Part shown: piece by piece, positions 1-6,002 of the stretch | Layout: every line of letters starts with the position of its first letter | Numbering within the stretch: position 1 is the stretch's first letter | Assembly: GCA_028819675.1 (NCBI GenBank) | Contig: JAPPKT010000563.1 | Location: 1-7,573, forward strand | DNA length: 7,573 nt | Source: Caldilineaceae bacterium | Lineage (GTDB): Bacteria > Chloroflexota > Anaerolineae > Caldilineales > Caldilineaceae | Reading direction: 5' to 3' | Made by a program: the position numbers and the translations under genes | Notes under the pieces: model-generated | The model's input: only the letters and a program-made list of their open reading frames with translations | What the model was told of the DNA's origin: nothing | Databases searched by the model: none

Positions 1-90
1 AGCCATCTGCACTTTTTGCACACGCCACGTTGCCGGAAAGTCCAGCTCGATTTCCTCGTCTCCATACCATGCCTGCCAGAGGACCTTCAT
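1..90 (-). CDS. 5' end of a probable LarA-like (lactate racemase family) gene, cut by the window edge
   Basis: An open minus-strand frame of 30 codons starts with ATG at 90-88 and runs off the window at base 1. A purine-rich GAGGGGA (complement of 101-107) lies 10 bases upstream and can serve as ribosome binding site. The peptide begins MKVLWQAWYGDEEIELDF and continues PATWRVQKVQMA. The pattern of a hydrophobic start, a WYGDE turn, alternating acidic and hydrophobic residues, then FPxxWxVxxxxM is what I recall for N-termini of DUF2088/LarA-like proteins, which include nickel-pincer-dependent lactate racemase and many uncharacterised 2-hydroxyacid racemase or epimerase relatives. The catalytic histidines and the cofactor lysine of the family lie beyond the window, so function is inferred from the N-terminus alone. 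The gene follows the GSA-like aminotransferase on the same strand after a gap of 203 bases. I am fairly sure of a gene start here and less sure of the family. Confidence 0.55.
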   Translation of the reverse strand, partial: MKVLWQAWYGDEEIELDFPATWRVQKVQMA

Positions 91-214
91 CTACTCACTC
101 TCCCCTCAGATTGCGGAAAGTACGGGAAGGGGCGCAGCCCATACTCTCCTGGTTTTGAAGCCGGCCTGCTTGTGGAAGTTGATTCCTTTAGAAATCCGGA
201 TGTTCGGTAAGACT

Positions 215-236
215 GGACCAGGCAGAAGGGTGGTCC
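215..236 (-). terminator. Weak hairpin downstream of the class III aminotransferase gene
   Basis: The arms ggacca (215-220) and tggtcc (231-236) pair perfectly over six bases around a 10-base loop, 58 bases past the stop codon of the aminotransferase gene and before the start at 90. No run of T follows on the minus strand, so it is not a standard intrinsic terminator. It may slow or end transcription, or be chance. The rest of 91-293 shows no clear promoter. Confidence 0.2.
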
Positions 237-293
237 TCGCCTGTTCTAACGCAATACACGATCCAGCAGGAGCGCTCGTATTGCAGAGGCCCG

Positions 294-1679
294 TCAGCCC
301 TGCAAGAGATGGGGCGTGTGTTCCACCATATAAGGCTTGACCATTTCAAGACTCTGCGCCAATACATCAACAGCCGCATCGATCTCACGCGCGGTCATCG
401 GTGTGGAGATTGTGAACTGGCCTCTGGGGGCACTGAATATGCCCCGGTTCATCATCTCCATGTGCAGAAGTTTAGGCAGGGTCCGTGCGGCCTCCTGCGC
501 GGCGACCGCGTCCCGCGCCGTTCTGATTTCGCCTTCACTCCAGTGGATGGGGATGATCGAACCCAGACCCGCGGCGCGCGCCTTTACCCCGGCCGTCTGA
601 AATGCCCGATTGAACCCGTCTTTCAGCCGCTGGCCCAGTTCGTTGATCTGCGCCACCTCCCCGGCCCCATAGGCCTTCATCGTCGCCAGACCCGCGGCCA
701 TGGCGACGTTGTTGCCGTTAAAAGTGCCGTTGTGCGGGATCGTTTGGGGGTGTGTCGGGTCAAAGGGCGCCATAATCTCCTGCCTTCCCCCAAACGCGCC
801 CAGGGGCAACCCACCCCCAATGAACTTGGCTACCGACGTCAGATCGGGTATCACGCCGACAGCGGACTGAATGCCTCCTACATCCAGTCGAAATGTCAGG
901 ATTTCATCAAAAATCAGCAGAACGTCGTACGTATCTGCCAGCTGCCTGACGCCTCGCAGGTATCCCGGTTGCGGTTCAACACCGCCGCCGGATCCGAGGA
1001 CAGGTTCGAGGATGATAGCGGCGAGATCGCCGCTGTGGGCGCGCAGGAGATCCTCCAGCGCATCAAGATCATTGAAAGGCACTACCTGCATCCCTTCCAT
1101 TACCGCCGCGGGCACGCCCCTGGTGGTTAGCCTTCGTCGCGGCAGACCTTCCTCTGCGGTATCGGGCTTTACGTTTACCTGCACATAGTCATGGGAGCCA
1201 TGGTAGCCGCCATCCATCTTGACGATGATATCTTTGCCTGTGAATGCCCGGGCGGCGCGCATCGCCAGGTGCGTTGCTTCGGTGCCGGAATTGCAGTAGC
1301 GCACGCTCTCCAGGCTGGGCACGCGGCTGCACAGCATTTCGGCATGTTCAACGGTCACTTCGGCGGCGGAACCGAGAACGGTGCCCCTTGCTGCCTGTTC
1401 CTGGATTGCGCTGACCGTGGCCGGGTGTGCATGCCCATGGATCAGAGAGGTATAGTTGTTGAGGAAATCAATGTACCTGTTTTCGTCCAGATCATAGAGA
1501 TAGCACCCTTCGCCGCGCACCATGTATGCTGGATAGGGGGTGTAGTATGAGGATGCCCTGGTGTCCCCCCCGGGCAGCGAATTTTTGGCGCGCGCGTCCC
1601 ACTTGCCGGATCCTTGCGTGCGCTGCTTGAACGTTTCTATGATCGTGTTAGCGGCGTCCTGGTCTGCGTTTGAACTCAC
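294..1679 (-). CDS. Class III PLP-dependent aminotransferase, glutamate-1-semialdehyde aminomutase-like
   Basis: This 461-residue protein has the fold-type I landmarks of class III aminotransferases: NSGTEA (130-135) for the cofactor phosphate, GGYHGSHD (157-164), the acidic pair D258-E259 in LLIFDEILTF that contacts the PLP ring nitrogen, and AKFIGGGLPLGAFGG (284-298), where K285 should bind PLP. The GGG-P-GAFGG stretch after the lysine is typical of the glutamate-1-semialdehyde aminomutase (HemL) branch, as is NGTFNGNNVAMAAG (317-330) near the C-terminal domain. It is about 30 residues longer than usual HemL, and DEILTFRL replaces the usual DEVMTGFR. No other tetrapyrrole gene is nearby. 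I therefore read it as a HemL-related aminotransferase or aminomutase on another amino or keto acid, not the haem pathway enzyme. It is a soluble cytoplasmic protein. The start is GTG, chosen because of the well-placed GGAGG. It may be read with the peptidase gene 210 bases upstream, since I see no good promoter between them. Confidence 0.88.
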   Translation of the reverse strand: MSSNADQDAANTIIETFKQRTQGSGKWDARAKNSLPGGDTRASSYYTPYPAYMVRGEGCYLYDLDENRYIDFLNNYTSLIHGHAHPATVSAIQEQAARGTVLGSAAEVTVEHAEMLCSRVPSLESVRYCNSGTEATHLAMRAARAFTGKDIIVKMDGGYHGSHDYVQVNVKPDTAEEGLPRRRLTTRGVPAAVMEGMQVVPFNDLDALEDLLRAHSGDLAAIILEPVLGSGGGVEPQPGYLRGVRQLADTYDVLLIFDEILTFRLDVGGIQSAVGVIPDLTSVAKFIGGGLPLGAFGGRQEIMAPFDPTHPQTIPHNGTFNGNNVAMAAGLATMKAYGAGEVAQINELGQRLKDGFNRAFQTAGVKARAAGLGSIIPIHWSEGEIRTARDAVAAQEAARTLPKLLHMEMMNRGIFSAPRGQFTISTPMTAREIDAAVDVLAQSLEMVKPYMVEHTPHLLQG

Positions 1680-1685
1680 AACAGG

Positions 1686-1690
1686 CCTCC
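1686..1690 (-). promoter_or_regulatory. Ribosome binding site that sets the GTG start
   Basis: GGAGG on the minus strand ends six bases before the GTG codon at 1679-1677. An ATG overlapping this site (1692-1690) is out of frame, so the GTG is the best start. A small hairpin (cggcg at 1698-1702 with cgccg at 1709-1713) sits just upstream in the leader and may be chance. Confidence 0.7.
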
Positions 1691-1889
1691 ATGTGGGCGG
1701 CGTTCAGGCGCCGACCTGATGTCGCATCGAGTTCAACAGATGGGTCAGGCGCCCCGTGCTTTCCGAGAACTGAACGGAGGGCCGTAAGGCGCAGAGAGCA
1801 ACGATACGCCCTGCCTGGCGCCTTGTTCCCTTGCCAATAAGTGCGTGAGCGAGACGGTCAGAGCTTAGCGACCGGCTGATGCGGCGTGG

Positions 1890-3848
1890 TCACCCGTTTT
1901 CATTGCGAGGATGACCGGCCAGGTTTTCGACGTGCAGGGGCGGCAGTTCGTCGGCGGGCTCGAACCCGAAAACCTGACCGAAGAATGCCAGCTCCGTCTG
2001 GTGAACGCGGACGTTCGTCTCGAAGAAACGGAACCCGTGCGCCTCGCCTTCGAATTCGATATGCACCACCGGCACACCCTGGGCGCGCAGGGCATCGGCA
2101 ACAAAACTGGACTGATTGGGCGGCACGATCTTATCTTCCAGCCCTTGAAATATGAGCAACGGCGCGTTGATTTCGCCGGCGCGATGAATCGGTGAGCGCT
2201 CCTGATAGAGAGCCCTCTGCTCGGGATAGGGCCCGATCAGGGTGCTGGCGTAGTGGGCTTCGAACTTATGCGTTTCCTGGTCAAAGAATTCAAGGTCGCT
2301 GATACCGTAGTGGCTTGAGCCGGCCTTGAACTCGTCGCGGAAGGCAAGTGCGGCAAAGGTGGTGTAGCCGCCCGCGCTGCCGCCGCGCACGATGGTTCGC
2401 TCTCCATCTGCAAGCCCCTGTTCCACCAGATAGCGTGCGCCGTTGACGGCATCATCGACGTCAACGACACCCCACTCTCCCCGCAGCCGATTCCGATATT
2501 CGCGCCCGTAGCCCGCGCTGCCGCCGTAGTTGCTTTCCAAGACGGCGAAACCGCGGCTGGTGTAGAACTGCACGCCCATGTCGAGCGCGTGTTTGATCGA
2601 GCCGGTCGGCCCGCCGTGCGCGATGACGATCAGGGGCGGGAGCTCACCTGGGGGCGCTTCGAAATCGGGGTTGTGCGGCGGATGGTAAAACCCATGGGCC
2701 TGGAGGCCATTTTCGGTTGGATAGGAGATGTGCGTGCTCGGAGAGATATACGCCTCGGCGACAGCATCCTGCACCGAACTTGCCAGGCAGGTGTATTCGC
2801 CGCTGCTCAGGTCCATCTTAAACAGTGAACGCGGTGTGCTGGGCGATGCGGCCACGACGAAAGCGTGATCACCGACCACCTCCAGATGGATAATGTAGGT
2901 GAAATCGGTGTTGATCTTCTCGCGTGCGCCTGTCTCCGTATCGATCTGTCCGAGATGCCAGGAGCCGTTCTCATTGTAGGCGGCCAGAACCCGGGACGGC
3001 GTGAGAATACGGTACATCGTCTTGCCGATATTCCAGTAGGGGTTGCCCAGCTCCGCCTCCATCGGAGACACGGCCGCAGTCTCGCCGTCTTGCCAGCGAT
3101 AGAGGTTCCACCAGTTTGAACGATCGGAGCAGAAGTAGAGCTCGCCGCCGGGAGACCAGCGGGGATCGGTAACGCTCTCCTCCTGTTCCGGGACAATCTG
3201 CTGAACGTTGGTCAGGTTGCCGTCCTCGGCCACATCCGCGGCCCAGAGGCTGCTTGAAAAGAAGGGCATGTTGGGATGGTTCCAGGCGACCCAGGCCAGT
3301 TTGCGGCCATCCTCGCTCAGAACGGGGAAAGCGACGAAGTCGGTTTGGTCGAACAGGACGGTGCCAAACTCGTCGCCGTCGAGATTGACGGCAGCGAGGG
3401 TGTGTTTGGGTTCGCCTGTGGGCGTGTGATCTTCCCGGATGCAGATCAGCCGGTTGCGCCTGTGGTCGATGACCAGGTCGGCATAGCGCATATCACCGGC
3501 GGCTGTGATGGGCTGTGGCGATTCGCCGGGGAGGTGGCGATAGAGGCGGTCGTCGGGGAAGTTCGAGAAGTAGATTACGCCGTCTTTGACGGCAAAACAG
3601 CTGCCGCCGTATTCGTAGACCCGCGTACGCGCGTCGAAAGCTGCGGGCGTCAGCTGCTCGAAATGTCCATCCCCTTGCAGACGAGCGACGGCACTGCGGC
3701 CGCCCTGTTCAGGGAGACGTAAAAGAATATAAAGATCTTCATTCGCCGTATAGAGTTGGTTGATCCAATGCTGAGAACTGGAAGCAACCAGTTCGGCGCT
3801 GATTGGAGAACGCCAACTCCCATACGGCGCGCTTCTCTTCTGCGCCAT
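1890..3848 (-). CDS. S9-family (prolyl oligopeptidase-type) serine peptidase
   Basis: The 652-residue protein hydrolyses peptides, probably short ones with a free N-terminus, as expected of S9 acyl-aminoacyl or dipeptidyl peptidases. Residues 1 to about 370 form the blade-rich beta-propeller part, with repeats such as FPVLSEDGRKLAWVAW (174-189) and VTDPRWSPGGELYF (226-239). Residues from about 375 form the alpha/beta hydrolase domain: HGGPTG (411-416) for the oxyanion hole, NYGGSAGYGREYR (440-452), the nucleophile S491 in GGSAGG, D572 in GLEDKIVPP and H604 in GEAHGF, so the triad is complete. There is no signal peptide or membrane segment, so it should be cytosolic. The N-terminal APYGSWRSPISAEL is a usual beginning for this subfamily and supports the ATG at 3848. 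The purine stretch GGAAGG lies only one base before that ATG, unusually close, and an in-frame TAA six codons upstream rules out a longer protein. Substrate is unknown, and its link to the aminotransferases is only positional. Confidence 0.93.
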   Translation of the reverse strand: MAQKRSAPYGSWRSPISAELVASSSQHWINQLYTANEDLYILLRLPEQGGRSAVARLQGDGHFEQLTPAAFDARTRVYEYGGSCFAVKDGVIYFSNFPDDRLYRHLPGESPQPITAAGDMRYADLVIDHRRNRLICIREDHTPTGEPKHTLAAVNLDGDEFGTVLFDQTDFVAFPVLSEDGRKLAWVAWNHPNMPFFSSSLWAADVAEDGNLTNVQQIVPEQEESVTDPRWSPGGELYFCSDRSNWWNLYRWQDGETAAVSPMEAELGNPYWNIGKTMYRILTPSRVLAAYNENGSWHLGQIDTETGAREKINTDFTYIIHLEVVGDHAFVVAASPSTPRSLFKMDLSSGEYTCLASSVQDAVAEAYISPSTHISYPTENGLQAHGFYHPPHNPDFEAPPGELPPLIVIAHGGPTGSIKHALDMGVQFYTSRGFAVLESNYGGSAGYGREYRNRLRGEWGVVDVDDAVNGARYLVEQGLADGERTIVRGGSAGGYTTFAALAFRDEFKAGSSHYGISDLEFFDQETHKFEAHYASTLIGPYPEQRALYQERSPIHRAGEINAPLLIFQGLEDKIVPPNQSSFVADALRAQGVPVVHIEFEGEAHGFRFFETNVRVHQTELAFFGQVFGFEPADELPPLHVENLAGHPRNENG

Positions 3849-4019
3849 GCCTTCCGCTCGAGGTTATTTAACGGCCTTCGTAATCCGCTAAACGCTGGCA
3901 AGCTCACGTCTTCTAAAGAGATGCAGCGCAGATGGATACCTGTACGTTCTGGCAGTCAGGAACATCCCAGCGTCCAGGTATCGTGTTGACCAAACCGGGC
4001 GACAAGGTACGGAGATAGC
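3849..4019 (-). other. Long untranslated leader of the S9 peptidase gene
   Basis: About 170 bases separate the predicted transcription start (near 4019) from the peptidase ATG. I see no riboswitch signature, tRNA-like fold or convincing leader peptide. A 25-codon frame (3965-3888) lacks a Shine-Dalgarno site. Confidence 0.4.
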
Positions 4020-4025
4020 GTCAGA

Positions 4026-4054
4026 ATAGTAGCATATGTTTTTGCGGGTTGCAA
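4026..4054 (-). promoter_or_regulatory. Sigma-70-type promoter for the S9 peptidase gene
   Basis: On the minus strand the -35 box TTGCAA (4054-4049) is followed after exactly 17 bases by the -10 box TACTAT (4031-4026), preceded by TGC, which makes an extended -10. The surrounding A/T-rich stretch contrasts with the GC-rich coding regions. Transcription should start near 4019, giving a leader of about 170 bases. Confidence 0.65.
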
Positions 4055-4112
4055 TGCGCTGGAATTCGGTTCGGCAGCCAGGAGGCAGTCAGAAAGTCGT
4101 CCCTATTTGAGA

Positions 4113-4238
4113 CTACGCAGAGAGATATTCGCCGGGGATGCGTGAACGCGCGTACTCACGGTTGGCGTCGCGGTTGGTAAGGACTTAGGGAATCTCGCCT
4201 TCTTTCGCGAGATTCACAAGCTCATGACCCCGTGGGGG
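4113..4238 (-). pseudogene. Remnant of the 3' end of a second PhyH-type oxygenase gene
   Basis: Bases 4123-4202 match 4281-4360, the 3' end of the intact oxygenase gene just upstream, at 71 of 80 positions with no gaps and in the same orientation. The minus-strand translation reads EGEIP, stop, VLTNRDANREYARSRIPGEY, then LSA and a TAG at 4115-4113. The intact gene reads EGEIPDVLTNRDASREYSRS at the same place. The internal TAA (4187-4185) replaces GAT (Asp). Several other differences are synonymous (GGT/GGC, CGG/CGT, TCG/TCA, GAG/GAA), which suggests that the copy was once a working paralogue before it broke. In the same frame the codons before the match read PPRGHELVNLAK back to a TAG at 4241-4239. 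They do not align with the intact gene and may be divergent paralogue sequence or unrelated. The rest of the old gene is absent. Most likely a tandem duplicate was lost by deletion. Confidence 0.8.
4190..4215. repeat. Perfect 9-base-pair inverted repeat in the pseudogene remnant
   Basis: gaatctcgc (4190-4198) and gcgagattc (4207-4215) are exact reverse complements around the 8-base loop cttctttc. One arm is the GEI codons of the old reading frame, and the other lies at the edge of the homology with the intact gene. No T-run follows on either strand. It could act as a transcript end or stabiliser behind the oxygenase operon, or record the rearrangement. Confidence 0.4.
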
Positions 4239-4250
4239 CTATCCCTTCGT

Positions 4251-4259
4251 ATTATAGCA
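4251..4259 (-). promoter_or_regulatory. Extended -10 element just after the second oxygenase gene
   Basis: Minus-strand TGCTATAAT has a consensus -10 box with the TGn extension, starting three bases past the stop codon of the oxygenase gene. No good -35 box is found 16-18 bases upstream (GAATTC is there). If active it would start near 4244 and transcribe the remnant toward the peptidase gene. It could be the old promoter of the lost paralogue. Confidence 0.35.
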
Positions 4260-4261
4260 CC

Positions 4262-5071
4262 CTACTGACCGCTGAATTCGAGATATTCACCGGGGATGCG
4301 CGAACGGGAGTACTCCCGGCTGGCGTCGCGGTTGGTAAGGACATCGGGAATCTCGCCCTCCCAGTAGGCGGGGGGCTTGTCCCAAACGTCGTCGCGCCGC
4401 CGGTGCCAGGCGAGGATGAGCGTCCGGCGCTCGTCGGTCAGGTTGCGGCGCGCTGAGTGCAGCAGACGGGCGTCCGCCAGCACAAAGGAACGGGCGCGCA
4501 CGCAGACGTCGACCTGGTCGGGATGGTCACCGAACATGACGGGGTGATCCTCTTCGATGTAGCGCGCGCCCTGTTCGTGGGCGGGCACCAGCTCATCATG
4601 CAGCAAGATACGCTTGCGGTGAGTGCCGGGAATGACCTTGAGGCAGCCGTTCTCGACGCTGGTATCGCTGAGATAGTAGGAGACGAATATCTGCTGCGGC
4701 CAGGGCGTGACGCTGATCGGGTCCTCCCAGCTCCCCCAGTCCTGGTGCCAGTAGAGCGCCGGTTCGCCCGGGTCTTTGGTCAGGATGATGATGCCGCCGG
4801 TGCTCTCGAAGTCGCCGAATCCCATATCTTCGAGCGCCTGCCGCGCCGGCTGCCATTCCAGGAGCCTCCTGATGACGTCGTTCTCCTCACCGCGTACATC
4901 GACGTGCTGGCCCTGATACCTGACGTCGGGCGGGGGCACGTGGGCGGCGATGAGACGCTCGGACTCTTCACGCAGCTCCTGCAGAAACTCCTCGGTGAGG
5001 ATATCGTCAACGAAGCAGTAGCCGTCCTGCAGCATCTGTTCCCTTTTTGCCAGGGCGATTTCGGGTTGCAT
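4262..5071 (-). CDS. Phytanoyl-CoA dioxygenase (PhyH) family Fe(II)/2-oxoglutarate oxygenase
   Basis: The 269-residue protein should be a non-haem iron oxygenase that uses 2-oxoglutarate and O2 to hydroxylate, or otherwise oxidise, a small molecule in the cytoplasm. The iron site is visible: H109 and D111 in YWHQDW, and the distal H205 in LLHSARRN. R215, ten residues after H205, fits the 2-oxoglutarate carboxylate anchor. NGCLKVIPGTHRKR (141-154) is the conserved strand and loop of the family. The N-terminus (LQDGYCFVDDILTEEFLQEL) is the usual helix that opens PhyH proteins, and length is normal. A GGAGG lies five bases before the ATG. The gene follows the other oxygenase gene after 33 bases on the same strand, so the two are probably cotranscribed. 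A broken copy of its 3' end lies downstream. The substrate is unknown, and human-type phytanoyl-CoA hydroxylation should not be assumed. Confidence 0.92.
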   Translation of the reverse strand: MQPEIALAKREQMLQDGYCFVDDILTEEFLQELREESERLIAAHVPPPDVRYQGQHVDVRGEENDVIRRLLEWQPARQALEDMGFGDFESTGGIIILTKDPGEPALYWHQDWGSWEDPISVTPWPQQIFVSYYLSDTSVENGCLKVIPGTHRKRILLHDELVPAHEQGARYIEEDHPVMFGDHPDQVDVCVRARSFVLADARLLHSARRNLTDERRTLILAWHRRRDDVWDKPPAYWEGEIPDVLTNRDASREYSRSRIPGEYLEFSGQ

Positions 5072-5104
5072 GGTTTCCTCCAGACATGCAGAAACCGGCG
5101 ACGG

Positions 5105-5935
5105 TTATAGCCGCTCCGGATCGAGCGCGCCGTCGCCGAAGATCAGCGAGTACTCATGGTTGTGGGTGTCGACGGTGGCAGCATCCATGTAACAGACGCT
5201 GAAAGCGCGGCGGGCAATGGCGGTACTATTTACGCCGGAGCTGTGCGGCAGATAGTTGTGCAGCAGCACCGCTTCGCCAGCCTCCATTTCGAGCGGGACC
5301 GTCTCGGCTTCCGCCACCAGGGCCTGGGCCTGGTCGTCGGTCATAAAGCCGGAGACATGAGAGGGGTTGATCAGAGTGTGATGGCGGCGGGGAGCGATAT
5401 GGACGCAGCCGTTGGCGACGGTGGCCGGGTCGAGCGCGGTCCAGATAGTGATCAGGGGATCGCGGTCGAAGTAGGTCCAGCGGTCCTGGTGCCAGACAAG
5501 GTGGGTGCCGCCGACGGACTGCCCCGCTTGCCCGCCGCCGTCCGCGGGGTCGGCCGCGGGCTTGTTCATGAACATGGCGCGCATACAGGAGACCGGCGTG
5601 TCTGCGCCGTATACCATGCTGCAGATGTGGCGGAAGAGCGGCTTCTGCATATAGCGCAGGAAGAGCGGGTCGAACTCGAGGTCCTGGATTTTGCGATAGT
5701 GCAGCGTCGCCCCCTTGTGCCCTTTCCCCCCGGGGCCGGGTGCATCGGTCTTGCCGGGGATGCGGTCCAGCTGCATCATCATGCGGCTGTAGTCGACCGG
5801 CGCAGTACCGAGCATGATTTCGTCCATGCGCTGCTGTATCGCGGCCAGTTCATCGCCGGTCATACAGTGCCCCAGGCGCAGGTAGCCTTCCCGTTCAAAT
5901 TCCTGCCACTGGGCGTGGCTCAGTTCTTCCAGCAT
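5105..5935 (-). CDS. Second PhyH-family Fe(II)/2-oxoglutarate oxygenase
   Basis: This 276-residue protein shares the PhyH fold but is clearly different from its neighbour, so it probably oxidises another position or intermediate. Iron ligands are H149 and D151 in VWHQDRW and H231 in YLPHSSG. R242 or R243 should hold 2-oxoglutarate. NGCVHIAPRRHH (175-186) is the family loop. The N-terminal WQEFEREGYLRLGHCMTGDE is the typical opening helix and strand. Just before the iron motif it carries a loop rich in Gly, Ala and Asp (about 126-143) which is absent from the neighbour and may shape the substrate pocket. GGAG lies eight bases before the ATG, and the gene begins 67 bases after the aminotransferase gene. 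This spacing and the shared strand suggest one operon of aminotransferase, oxygenase, oxygenase. The product is soluble and its substrate unknown. Confidence 0.92.
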   Translation of the reverse strand: MLEELSHAQWQEFEREGYLRLGHCMTGDELAAIQQRMDEIMLGTAPVDYSRMMMQLDRIPGKTDAPGPGGKGHKGATLHYRKIQDLEFDPLFLRYMQKPLFRHICSMVYGADTPVSCMRAMFMNKPAADPADGGGQAGQSVGGTHLVWHQDRWTYFDRDPLITIWTALDPATVANGCVHIAPRRHHTLINPSHVSGFMTDDQAQALVAEAETVPLEMEAGEAVLLHNYLPHSSGVNSTAIARRAFSVCYMDAATVDTHNHEYSLIFGDGALDPERL

Positions 5936-6002
5936 TGAAATTTCTCCAGTTTCAGCGCGCGCATACGGCGCGGCGGTTGCGCTAGATCTCCGCGGCCGAT
6001 CG

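Noticed and set aside
309..1550. Plus-strand open frames opposite the class III aminotransferase gene.
   Set aside because: There are no motifs or convincing ribosome binding sites, and the minus strand carries an intact enzyme.
1855..1874. A 5-base-pair hairpin (cggtc/gaccg) just past the S9 peptidase stop codon as a terminator.
   Set aside because: The stem is short, the loop is 10 bases and no T-run follows, so it is not a supportable terminator.
3650..3907. An 85-codon minus-strand frame overlapping the start of the S9 peptidase gene.
   Set aside because: It is out of frame with the peptidase, whose N-terminus is typical for its family, and shows no domain of its own.
3888..3965. A 25-codon frame in the leader of the S9 peptidase gene, a possible leader peptide.
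   Set aside because: There is no Shine-Dalgarno site before its ATG and no run of regulatory codons or attenuator fold nearby.
3951..4092. ggcagtcag repeated at 3951-3959 and 4084-4092, flanking a segment of about 124 bases that holds a promoter, like target-site duplications of a small element.
   Set aside because: The segment has no terminal inverted repeats, and a single 9-base repeat at this distance can be chance.
4457..5938. Plus-strand open frames (217 and 260 codons) opposite the two oxygenase genes.
   Set aside because: They are antisense shadows with no recognisable domains, while the minus-strand frames have full catalytic motifs and ribosome binding sites.
5984..6002. A cluster of overlapping six-base palindromes (agatct, ccgcgg, cggccg, cgatcg) resembling a cloning linker between two genes.
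   Set aside because: The spacer fits the surrounding GC-rich DNA, and no other vector sequence is visible.
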